This document shows positions 45,103 through 55,662 of a stretch of DNA of 64,000 bases, piece after piece. The stretch comes from Armillaria gallica (lineage: Eukaryota > Basidiomycota > Agaricomycetes > Agaricales > Physalacriaceae), in NCBI GenBank assembly GCA_037576215.1, contig JBANDB010000003.1, forward strand, positions 7,192,001 through 7,256,000, given 5' to 3'. Each line of letters starts with the position of its first letter. Within the stretch, counting starts at the first letter, position 1. The notes under the pieces were generated by a model. That model saw only the letters and a program-made list of their open reading frames with translations. It searched no databases and was not told the origin of the DNA. The position numbers and the translations under genes are program-made.

Positions 45103-46300
45103 CTTTTAATCCTGATACCAAATACGCTCACCTTTGTGTGTTCTGGCAACAACCAGTGTCTGGTGAGCCGTCTTGTCGAAATAATGAGCAAGATCAACAT
45201 ATGTCATCTCTTTCTTCCAGTAGCTGGACTGGAGAACACGCACAAGTGAGTCTGTGAAAATTCCAATGTACCCCGCCTCACCATCTTTCCCTTCCACAGC
45301 TTTTGGCTTCACAAACTGATAAGACTTGCAAGCTGCCAAGACAACATGGGAATCCATGTCTGGATACCAGTCCTTTGATAAAATGGATTGATAGCCATGA
45401 TAATGCCTCAGATTCTTGTCCCCAGTGAGCAGCATATCCTCAAGCATCACTACTGTCATTGGGGGAGTCTTTCGAGCTCCTGGCTTGGAAAGATCTCAGC
45501 TGGCACCACCTGAGTGACAACAGTCAAGAATGATGGTGATGCGATGACCCTTGGCTCGAGAGATTTGAGTCAGGATGGTGTTGAATTCCTGGTCACTGAT
45601 GTCAGGGACAGGTTTGCCATTGTCACCAGGAGTGTCGCGATCAATGGGGCAGAGAGTTTCAATGTATTCAGTCTCATGGATTGAGTAGCATGAGCCGTGT
45701 CCTGAGTAATAGATGATGATGTTGTTGTTGTATGCAATTTTGAGGTTGCCTACAATGCTCAGAAGCACGCAGATGATGTGGGCATGTGAGGGGGTCATAG
45801 GATCTGCTGGGGATGTATGCTTGCTGGTTCTGAGAAGTAACTGGATACGATTGCCAGGTACATGGAGGTCCTCAGTCAGGTATGTCTCCATCAATTGTAC
45901 ATCTGATTTGCAACCATGCAGTGGATAGGAGGCATAGTCATTGATGCCAATAAGGACAGCATAAAATCGAGAGCCATCAACATTGTATGAAGGCTAAAAG
46001 GCAAAAAATCAGTATAAAATATACACTTCTGTGACTGTGACTGACACCTGGTGAGGGTGGACACACTTTCAGTTCAACAGGAAGATTGTGTTGAGCATGA
46101 CTGTATTGAAGGTGGAGGCAATTGAGCCTACTAAGAATCGATAAATCATCCCTGTTGCGCAATGCTTTGGCCTTGAGGAGAACTGCAACCTCGTCCACAT
46201 TGTCCGACTCCCCAGATATCCCCAGTTGTTGTGCTAACATCCACTCTAGTGCTTTCAGTGGGCATATTTGTTCTGTCAATTAGATAATATGGCATCGACC
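45103..46300 (-). pseudogene. caspase-fold (peptidase C14 / metacaspase-like) gene with in-frame TGA
   Basis: Minus-strand exons give a helical N-terminal piece (46279-46050, LKALEWMLAQQLGISG), then after an intron (about 45995-46043) FYAVLIGINDYASYPLHGC, the first strand of the p20 fold. The catalytic His is in YYSGHG (about 45695) and the catalytic Cys in ILDCCHSGG (about 45505-45525). A TGA at 45498-45496 follows directly. Beyond it the same frame runs on through DSHVVLAACKSYQF and GIFTDSLVRVLQSS, the C-terminal part of the domain, to 45106. Both catalytic residues remain, but the stop would remove the end of the fold. Relatives in fungi act in stress response and cell death. Upstream exons beyond 46300 were not resolved. 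Confidence 0.8.
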
Positions 46301-46860
46301 TAGCAAAAACAAACAAACAACAAGTCAGAGCTTGGATTCTTGTGATGAGACCTTTGAAGGACAAACTGAGACCGGCCTGGAGAAACTGCATGCCATGTGA
46401 TCGAGTTGACAGTCCGAGTCCGGGGTTCATCACAGAAGGAAGAGGGAAACTGAAGTCCATGGTGGTGTTCATAATGAAGCAGAAAGTAAGAATTGTTTGC
46501 GTTATATATGTTTGTTCTGCACCATAAGCCTTGTCAATGGACCCCATTCTTGCCCCATTCATCAACATGTTACCTTTGCTACTGTTTGCCACCCAAAATT
46601 GGCCTAAAACTTGCCCAAAACCAATACTAGGAGACAGATTCAAAGCGTGTCCATGTGGTCCATGTTAGATCCACCTCTTCTAGACAGTATAATGATGAAA
46701 TTTATAATAACTTTGTGATTCAATATGTCCATTAACTATGCCCAAAATATATTCGAGTCGAAACCTTCGACCTATGATCCCCATGATATGTGTAAGCTCA
46801 AGTCAGATTCCTGGATGACCTTTGGCCCTTTCCTGGATTACTATGGTGTCATTCGGTAAG
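46301..46860. other. upstream region of the caspase-fold gene
   Basis: May hold further 5' exons (a 165-aa minus frame at 46643-46146 overlaps), but no domain or confident splice pair was found. Confidence 0.35.
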
Positions 46861-47556
46861 AAGATTGTTGTACACCTCCGGGCCTTTGATCTTGCTGCAA
46901 GGTAGCAAATAATTTAATTTCTCAGTAGTGATGCATCTGCTCCAGCCCAAATTTTGACAGTAGAATATGTAGTATTACTTCCATAGGATGCTATTTTTTC
47001 AGGCAGTTCGACCAACGGAGGGGCACACTTTGATCTTGCCGCGAGGTAGCAAATCATTTAATTTCTCAGTAGTGGCATATCTGATCCACCCCAAATTTTA
47101 ACAGTAGAATATGTAGTATTACTTCTATAGGATACTATTTTTTCAGGAAGGTCACTCAATGGAGGGGCACACTTTGATCTTGCTGCGAGGTAGCAAATAA
47201 TTTAATTTCTCACACTGCATGGAGAATCCAATATTTTAGCTTAAAATATTAAATTCTATAATTATTTATTTTTCCAACATTCAAGCTGGAATTTCGAAAG
47301 GTTATTTTTGAATATTATTTCAATATTTTTGTTTATTGAAAGAATATTGGAAATTTTCCAAATATTACAAATATATTAAAAATATTATCTTAATATTTTG
47401 ATCCAATATATTGAAAAAATAAATAGATATAGAATTCAATATTTTAGACTAAAATATTGGATTCTCCATGCAGTGTCAGTAGTGGCACGTCCGATCCACC
47501 CCAAATTTTAACAGTAGAATATGTAGTATTACTTCCATAGGATACTATTTTTTCAG
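46861..47556 (+). repeat. 144-bp tandem repeat, about three to four units, split by a MITE
   Basis: CTTGCTGCAAGGTAGCAAAT at 46891 recurs at 47035 and 47179, a period of exactly 144 bp. Each unit holds TAGAATATGTAGTATTACTT and CTATTTTTTCAGG. The last unit is interrupted at 47213-47475 and ends near 47556. Confidence 0.9.
47213..47475. mobile_element. 263-bp CACTA-type MITE, 3-bp duplication TCA
   Basis: Perfect inverted ends beginning CACTGCATGGAGAATCC and extending over at least 27 bp, flanked by TCA at 47210-47212 and 47476-47478. Removing it restores the tandem unit (TTTCTCAGTAGTGG). The CACTG start and 3-bp duplication are the marks of the CACTA/EnSpm superfamily. The interior is extremely AT-rich with repeated AATATT words and could fold as one long hairpin. 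Confidence 0.92.
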
Positions 47557-49745
47557 GCTTAAGGTTCTTATGGAGAGGTCCAACCACTGTGCTATTTCAT
47601 TTAATTCAAACATCACATGTCACGATGGCCCCATTCGAGTACGAAAAATTATTGTTGGTCAGGCGTCACAGGTGGCACATTCGAATTGATTTTGCACTGT
47701 GTCACCAGTCCAAAACCAAAATTTGCCCTAACTGGATCCAAACTTCACATCAAAGTAAAAATTTGCCAGAAATGCTTCTGTACTTGATCTTTGGTGCAAA
47801 TTTTTCTTCCTAAAGCTGTGCAATCGAAGTTGACTCTGAATTTTGAAGTTCAAATTTTCTCGTCTGTCACACGTCCCCGATGCCTTGTTCAAGTGTTCAA
47901 ATTGGTCCAAACGTGTCAGGCATCACACTACAGTTCTAATTGAACGTAATAGTACAGTATTATCAATGCTATCTAGCAGAGTTTAAATTTTGGCCCTATG
48001 GTTGCCACACTCATGCTAATTCATACGCATGCCATCGTCGCCATCCACATCATGCTTTCGGAGTCTCGACTCATATTTTGACCTTACAGATCATTATTAT
48101 ACCGCAGATACACATTACATTTACTTGCTCTCTGCCTACCCTCAGACAATATTCTCGTAGCATGTGCCAAACTTCTCTTTTCTGAACATACTCACTCAGA
48201 GCAAGTCTCAGACATTGTATACAACCTCCAGCAAGATGAAATGGGCACACAAGACGGCGGGGGCAAATGTCCCTCTCCAGAGCATCAGAGTTCAAGACAG
48301 TAATATAGAGTAGTCCAGCGTCATTAGAATGTCTTTTGGGTTTCTAGCATCATCAGTGGAGTCCAGCATAAGGTCAAATGGAAAGATAAAAGAATGATTA
48401 GGAAACTCATAATTTCGAGTGTGCAATTACAGCTATATATACATACAGAGATGATGTCATCATTGGCATGCATGAAGTCTGCTGACGAAAAGCCCGGATC
48501 CCTGGACAGGCGACATGATGAATGTATGCTCCGCTTATCATAGCCTTCCTGGTGGGCGATCACTGAATCTATCTGATCAGAAGGCATTCAGCGGTTCCAA
48601 CCAGCCAGGAGCCATGCCTTTTCCGCATGTTGGTTATGATGCACAGTCAAAATGCCTGGAACAGATCTGCCAACTAGATGACAAAAGATGTTCGTGGCAT
48701 CTTTGAGAGCTTCGCAGGGTTCTGATGCCAGGTAATCGTGTGTCAATCATTATGTCCTAGGCAGCAAGAAACGGTGTGATGTTCATTGTGACTTTCAAAT
48801 GAGATATTGGCTTAGAACTAGGAGGCCTATGGAGGAGTTAGAAGAAAGGGAGAGAAGAGTGGCTTACAGCAAACTACTCACAGAACTCGTACTGGACTGA
48901 CTGTTTGGTCAGCCACCACAGTAAAGATTTTGGTCCTTTGAATACACAAGGCGCAGGGCACATCCTCCCAATTTCTATGCCTCGATGGTCATTGATAGTT
49001 GTTCACTGTTTACACAATACGGAAGAAGAATAGCTTGTGGTGTATCATCACCTAGCTCGAGAGTTGGGTTTGTACAATCGAGAAGCACGAGAAACAGCTA
49101 CACACTTGACAAGTTCTCTGGCTATCTCTCGCTTGGCAGTTTCATTTGCACTGGGACCGATATTATATCGACTGATGGCGACTAGAATGCAAACAAAATC
49201 AAAGAGGAAAGGCACAGTTAAGCTTATACAGAAAACGACCGAACGTACAATATGGTGACTAGGATCCAGGCTTAGAACATGATCGTTCCACGAGTCAGAC
49301 CGGCACACTAAACGCCGATCAAGGTGTTCGCGTGTATGCTTCCTTACGCTGAATGTCATGAGAAAAGTGAAATGAATAGTAAAGTCACACACCATCCACC
49401 TTCCCCTGACCTGCACGCCTTCCAAAAAGTTCTACTGTCCACTACAAATCCAGTCCAGTGGTAGTCAGAATGTGTTGGAACTTGGCGTTTCGGTCAAATT
49501 CGTTATTGCAGCAAGAAGCTTGGCTGAGTACAGTTGAGGATTGGATTGGGAAGTAGTTGCATTTCAACAGACATGGACTGGGTCACAGAGAGAGAGAGGA
49601 GGAGAAATGAACTGTTGGTGCTGGACCATGTTGGACATTGGACTCATAATTCAAGTTTGAGAAACTTCTCTTGAAGAACCTCAAGAAGGCAGTCACATGC
49701 ATCATGTGACTCTTGATTAGAAATATAAGTGATAATCACTGATTA
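47557..49745. other. no supported gene
   Basis: Minus-strand fragments near 48295-48071 and 48590-48900 have intron-like borders, but no domain was recognised. A GA-rich tract lies at 49590-49605. It is likely old mobile-element sequence. Confidence 0.35.
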
Positions 49746-49945
49746 TCTATATATTAAGACAGGTAGTGAAGATGACATAATAAGGCGGACTTTGAATTTC
49801 TGGCCATTGCCATTGCCTGGCTTATTCTGGCTGAGTTTCAATTTCATTGCACTGCTGTCACTGCTGCCTCTCTATGGCGACGAGCTTCAATATTGCTATG
49901 ATGCCTCTGCATACCTTTACCAGTGTTCCATCCCCACATAGCAAA
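49746..49945 (+). repeat. dispersed repeat, partner of 62793-62985
   Basis: Both copies start TCTATATATTAAGA after an A and continue with GATGAYATAATAAGGCRGACTTTGAA, CTGGCCATTGCCAT and TGCACTGCTGTCACTGCT-CCTCTCT. The similarity fades after about 190 bp. The start is reminiscent of a Helitron 5' end, but no 3' end was found. Confidence 0.7.
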
Positions 49946-50638
49946 TTATTGGGGCATGTCCAGCACCCAGTATTTGCTGAACTGAGACTATCTGCTAACT
50001 ATGCATGTTGACAGAATGCTGTAGGCTCCAAAGCAAGTATCAAACAACAAGCATTGAGCAACGAGTGAACAACAACAAACATCAAATGAAAAATTAGCAG
50101 GTAGGATCAGGGGCCAGGAGACCATTCAAGGACAGGTAACACATATATATGTACTGACTATGCCATAATTTGCTTATTATGAGGCTTTGGCAAGCCTCCC
50201 CCCAGCAGGTAGAAATGGCAAGGAGACTATCCATGTAGAGCAACAAGCTGAGGTGATGAGTACAAAATATGAGGTATACATACTATTTTAAAGTCTGAGG
50301 ATGCAAGAGAACATAAGTATTATTAAGTAATGACTAAACCACAGAAATGAACTAATAGTCATAATGTCCAAGAATGGGATTGTTGCAATGACGAGCAAGA
50401 GGATAGGATGGCATGTGAGGTGCTCCAGAGGGCTTTGACTTCAACAATTCAGCTATGACATGCTTACCCAGTTAGCATGTCATAAACAGCATTGCCATAC
50501 CATAGTGCAGGCCAGGTGAGTTTCAATTTTGTTGCCTCTACCAAGCCTCTACTCTCTCCACAGCACATCATTGGTGTGACTGGCTCCTAATTGAGCTTCA
50601 GCTGAGACTACTTATCCATGCTATAGCAACAAAGTGAG
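49946..50638. other. no supported gene; internal similarity to 50990-51020
   Basis: GCAAGTATCAAACAACAAGCATTGAGCA near 50033 resembles AGTGAGTATCAAGCAATGAGCA near 50985, suggesting an older duplication. AAAGTGAG at 50631-50638 is the left duplication of the next MITE. Confidence 0.45.
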
Positions 50639-50980
50639 TAGGGATCTGCACCATATCCATATATGGATACAACTGTTAAATATATAGGTTGACCTGTACT
50701 GTCACCATATAGGCTGAAACTGTCAATGGTATGGGTTGTAACTGTACCCATCAACTGCATTTATGGCGATGCTGTGGCTCCAAGATTTTTTTGGACCAAA
50801 TTTGTTTTAGATACACAAGTAAGATTAATATCTGTCAGATCACAGTAAATTATAGACAAAATTACCTATATTAAGTGAACCTGTACAGGACCCATATTTT
50901 TTCTGGATTCCAAAATTGCATACAGCATCTGTATGAACCATCCCATAATTCCATAAATATGGGTACAGTGTGGATCCCTA
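50639..50980. mobile_element. 342-bp hAT-type MITE with perfect 8-bp duplication
   Basis: Begins TAGGGATCTGCAC and ends GTGTGGATCCCTA, inverted copies with few differences. AAAGTGAG flanks both sides (50631-50638 and 50981-50988). An 8-bp duplication and a TAGGG-type end are typical of the hAT superfamily. Internal words such as CCATATATGG and CCCATATTTATGG extend the inverted symmetry. Confidence 0.92.
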
Positions 50981-50988
50981 AAAGTGAG

Positions 50989-52040
50989 TATCAAGCAATG
51001 AGCAATGAATGTCAATAGATGTAAGTCTTATAGAGATTATCAGAGTTCAAATAATGACCATGGCAGCCCACCATGTCAGATATCCAAGTCAGGGACATAA
51101 GAACCAGAATATACTGTTCGATTTTGACTGTTAATTCACATAACACATAATGGGACCCTGTGAAGTGAAGCTCCCAACAATTTGTAATGCATAACAAGCC
51201 CTTCTGAGAGGTAGTATCAGCCTAATTTGGGAATTTTTGGTGGCTGGCTGGCACCAGAGACACTATATTTGGTAGCTTTCATCATATTTCAGTGAATAAA
51301 GCTATGATAATTTGCCCATAAAGCATAACACATAACACCCCATGAAGCTACAGTCTAAATCAAACAATATAGCTCTCTGTCTCCTGCCGGTAGTGACAGC
51401 TATTAACAATGATCACCCAAATCATGGGAGTCCCTACCCATCCATTACATGGCTTACAGAAGTAACAGAACAAAGCTTTATGGCACTCATAAAAAGCATT
51501 TTGCTCCATTGCAGTGGCTCCAAAGAAATAACAGAGATTCAACAACATATCATAGTAATAAGCCAGGTTTGGGGCAGGCCCCAACAAGCTGAAGTCCCGT
51601 GTCGCAGTCAGGTTGCCAGGACCCGAGGTATGAGGGTCTGGCAATCATGATGAAGACACGGGGCATAGGCTTGTTATTATTTAATATCAGATGCGGCGCC
51701 GTTAGTCATCTGATTTCCCTTCTTTCCTCTCACCATCATCACCATCCTCATCTGCTAAGTCTGTGGTACTATGTCAACCCTTTCAGTCGAGATTCTCTAG
51801 GGCACATCGTCAAAGAAGGATCATGGACCTTTGACCCGGAGACAGGGCACTGCACGAGAGACCAGACGAAGCCGGATGCCCGTCCTGACCCATACGACTG
51901 TGATATCTGCTGGTGAGTGCCACATTTTTTTATTCTCAATCTATGTCTCATGTCTCTATCACGGGGACTATACCATGGTCCTTTACTCCCTTGAACCTCC
52001 CCCAGACGCAGCCACTCCGGATGTCCAAGGCAGTGAGCAG
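50989..52040. other. unassigned region
   Basis: From about 51650 the sequence becomes CpG-richer and shows donor/acceptor-like signals, with fragments such as SWTFDPETGHCTRDQTKPDA (about 51810). It may be the remnant of a gene that continued past the MITE at 52041. No family recognised. Confidence 0.35.
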
Positions 52041-52540
52041 TAGAGGTTTGCCGGCCCGGCTCGGCCTGGAAGCCGCGGCTTGGGCTCGTCTTTGAGTGGC
52101 TTAGGCTTCATGAAATTGAAGCCCGAGCCTCAGGCCTTATGCAGGGCCGGCCTGGGGCCGGCTCAGGCTCAGGCCACGGCTCAGTGCAAGTCGGTATGAG
52201 CGGTGTCATGGTGCATCAAAGAAGACCAAGCTGACTAATCACACGCTCCGGCGCTGCGATTCACAGGAAATAGGCACTCGATGGCAGTTCAACACAGATG
52301 GCTTGCATTTGCACCATCCAGCACACCATTCCGAGGCCTATTTTCATTGTATTCAAGCAAGAATAGGGTGGTTTAACGGTCAGTGCACGGCCCCGGCTCA
52401 GGCTGCGGCTCACGGCTTCAAGAACTTTGAGCTTGAGCCGTGGGCCGTTGGAGGCCGCAGAGACGGCTTGACGACGGCTCAGCTAGCCCCGGCTGGCTAC
52501 GGCCGGCTCAAAGCTTCGAGCCGAGCCGTGCAAACCTCTA
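52041..52540. mobile_element. 500-bp GC-rich MITE, 8-bp duplication with one mismatch
   Basis: TAGAGGTTTGC at 52041 and its inverse GCAAACCTCTA at 52530-52540 bound a sequence packed with GGCTCGG/CCGAGCC, GGCTCAGGCT and GCCGCGG words. Flanks are GTGAGCAG and GCGAGCAG, differing at a CpG/TpG position. The 204-aa plus frame across this region is half element and half flank and is not taken as a gene. Confidence 0.88.
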
Positions 52541-54655
52541 GCGAGCAGCACGTATGGAAACTGCACCCCGATGCACGTGCAAATAAGGATGCTACCTTCA
52601 ACGGTGCGGTATTTGGGGATGTGGATATGCCAATAACAGAGGCGCGTGCTCTTTTCACTGCGGGTGTGGGAGCCGGTGAGTCGCGTCTTCTTCTACCCCG
52701 CCCAAAAATGACATCATCTGTTTTTTGGGCTGACAATAGCAACTACACGAGCTCGTATACTCCCCAACCTGACAATCACCCAGGCAACACATCATGTGAG
52801 TGCGTCGGCAAGTGCTTTCCATATCGTACCCGTTCTGAACGACCTTTCGCTCGCGCGTCTCTTGCAATTGGATGTACGGATACATGTGGCTGCTGGGATA
52901 GCTGCCATCGCGGCTGATCTCCCTGGATGTCGCATGGCTTTCGACTTCATTAGTGTAAATGCATAGTTATATCGTATATCTCATACTACACGCTTTCATC
53001 AGAACGGTCACTCCTGAGACGGTCTAAGTAAGATAATTTCAAGGCCGTGTTCGTGTTGGGCTCCGCTACTGCCCAGACTGAAAGTTCATGGCGTCGAATG
53101 CCGTTTTCATTTGACCATGGTCCGTGATACAGAGAGGAAAAGGTCAGGCAACAATTCTTTTCCCTCCCTTTCTTATAACTCCTCGATAATCCTCCTGCGT
53201 GGCACTGCTCGCGTGTTGGAGGTAATTTGCGATTACTGACTTGCCGTTTACATAACGGTTGTTAACTTGCGTATCAAAATCAGTTATATCTTGAGAGCAG
53301 CAAAGTTTTTCCGTGCTGGTTCCGCCCACCTAGGATGTGAGGATATCCTGGCAAGCTTTACCTCAGAACGTTGCTGTCGATGACGCCATGAACCGCTTTC
53401 GTCGTTTGGTCAGCTGTAGAGTTCTTGTTCAATTCCTGTCTCGAGCGAAGCAAGAGGGGCTTTTGTACAACGTTCCATAAATTATTCAATGTGAGCGAGT
53501 CTGCTTGATCCGCTTACACTGATGCTGATTATAGTCACCAAAGGGACTCCAAAATGGCACACATGTACTCGTCTGTCCTGTCATGACAATGGACGTTACA
53601 CCCAGCTTTTATACAGTTATTCAGTCTTCACTCTCCAACGAAGTGACGAGTCAAGTCTTTTTGCGCTTGAGCGTGTCTCATGGAAGGTTGAGCAGATTTT
53701 CGGACCCTGCGACAATGGTGTCACTTTCTGTGTCTTCATCATGGGTACGGGTTTCCCTCCTTGGACAGTCATGTCCAGCTGTTCTGCGCATGGGAGTCGC
53801 TAACCAAGTGCATCAGTTGAGATAGATCTGGACATCCTCTTCTCATAACTAAGTACTTGCAACCTTCTAGGTTCTAGCTGATGACAGCCGATGTTTGCGG
53901 GAAAGTGTCCAAGAAACGGTCTTCATTGTTAAAGATGTTCGACAGGAAGTGAGTAGGATCAAACTTGTTCCATTCATTTCTATATTTAAATGACATTATA
54001 ATTACAGTATAGCAGATATCGACACGAATAGGTAAGATTCAGTGAAGTAAATGCATATTATTGATGTAGACAAAGACCCGTTGGTATGGCCGAACCAGGC
54101 GTCCCGAGATTTGTATGCGGAACTTGATTAAAGAATGTGACCAAGTCATGGAGCGCGTTGCTTTTGATTGCACTCCCGCCCAAGCAACAAATCAAAGCTG
54201 TGTTCTAGGCAATACATTGAAAATGATCCTGATGTTCAACCGAACAGTTACTTTGCTCAACTTGACCACAGCTTGGATTATGGTTGAAGGCACTCATAAC
54301 TGGCGACCACTCTGACCCACCTTTATTAAACTCAGGTAAATGTCGTCAGTGCGTAGCTGGGCATATCACTGTCATAATGCTCGGGCACCGAGAGTCTTTC
54401 AACTGTTGTATAAGTCTTTTTTTACGTGCGTCCTGGGCGCTGATGATCATTTCTGGATACTTGGCGAAACGGCTGGAACGGTGACCTAGGCGATTATATA
54501 CTTTCTTTCTTGTGCGTGTGTTTCTAGTAGCATCGTTACCCCATCATCTTATCTCTGTTTTTCATGCTCTTTCTCAGCCCGGTGCCCATCTCCGAATGAT
54601 ATAAAAACTAGCGTTGTGGATGAACTTTATTGCCACCTCTTCCACCCTGTCCACC
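52541..54655. other. no supported gene; possible decayed exons
   Basis: CpG-rich at 52541-53000, then short plus-strand frames (53583-53825 and 54115-54315) without recognisable domains. No repeat partner seen. Confidence 0.35.
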
Positions 54656-55650
54656 ATGGGTGTCACGAACATTCCTTTAGATAAAGCCTACCTCACAGCT
54701 ATCTGGTTGGAAACTCTCTTCTATGGTGAGTCGTCCATATTCATAGCAACGTGATTACTTATCTTTTACGACGTCCAGGTATTAACACCTTTCTATTTTT
54801 CTCCTATCTATGGATTGCGAGGTACAGGCAGAAGCCGGGGCTGTCAAACCGGTGGTCCTGTCTACGGCAGTAGCCATGTTTTGCTTCTCGACAGTCCACG
54901 TGTCATTGGGTTTCTTTCGTCCGGTTGAAGGCTTCATATGTCTCTGCGATCAACCAGGAGGACCTGGAGCATTCTTTTCCGATGTTTCGATACTTGCAAA
55001 CGTTGCAAAAGTTTGCATACATACCATAAATTCCATCTTGGGCGACAGCATTGTCGTAAGTGATGTCTTTCTATAAATTACCCAACATTCGCTGAGGATT
55101 GTTCAAGGCCTGGAGATGTTATCATGTCTGGGGAAGAGATTGGGTCGTTTGTATCCTCCCAATACTTCTCATCACAGCTTCAGCCGGTAAGCAGTATCAT
55201 GATACCAACTGCTCATATGCTGTTTCACTAATGGCACGGTGCACCCCAGTCTGTGGCTTCGGACAGACAGTAATCTTTGCTGGCCCCGCTTTGCAAAGAT
55301 GGAACGGGTCTTAATTTTCACTATCACTTGTCACCAACATTGTCGCGACATCATTAGTTGCGTTCAGAATATGGAAAGTAGTCTCTCCAATTTCCCCCCG
55401 ATTTCAGCTAATCGTCGGGCAAGCGTCTCAGAAGACAGCTTGCTATTTCGTCTTCCCTCAGATACCGCAGAGTGCTCACGCTGGTCATTGAGTCGGGGGC
55501 GATCTACTCTTCTGCACTGATCATCGAGATCACATTATATTTCTTGAATACCAATGCCTTTCATATTGTTTATGATCTTATAGCTCGATTGACGGTTAAT
55601 ACCTTGTTCTGTTGTGGTGCTGCCTGTATTTACAATTTTACCAGACTATA
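54656..55650 (+). pseudogene. multi-span membrane protein of an agaricomycete paralogous family, broken
   Basis: Start MGVTNIPLDKAYLTAIWLET, then after a GTGAGT intron GINTFLFFSYLWIARYRQ. The frame then slips within about 25 codons and resumes as VVLSTAVAMFCFSTVHVSLG and PGGPGAFFSDVSILANVAK, spliced to CYHVWGRDW and ILLITASA. Further pieces read FSLSLVTNIVATSLVAFRIW and, near 55475-55590, VIESGAIYSSALIIEI followed by YFLNTNAFHIVYDLI. These are the conserved hydrophobic blocks of a seven-span-like family expanded in mushroom fungi, whose function I do not know. One frameshift near 54835 and loss of the C-terminus close to where Rep-A begins (55663) make it a pseudogene. Confidence 0.7.
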
Positions 55651-55662
55651 GTACCTACGACA

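Noticed and set aside
49590..49610. Possible CRISPR-like or satellite array (GA-rich tract; also CA runs near 2166 and GACC runs near 24650)
   Set aside because: Simple-sequence tracts without repeat-spacer structure; the organism is eukaryotic.
52303..52917. 204-aa open frame on the plus strand
   Set aside because: It spans the right boundary of a MITE and is half transposon; the host part alone shows no family.
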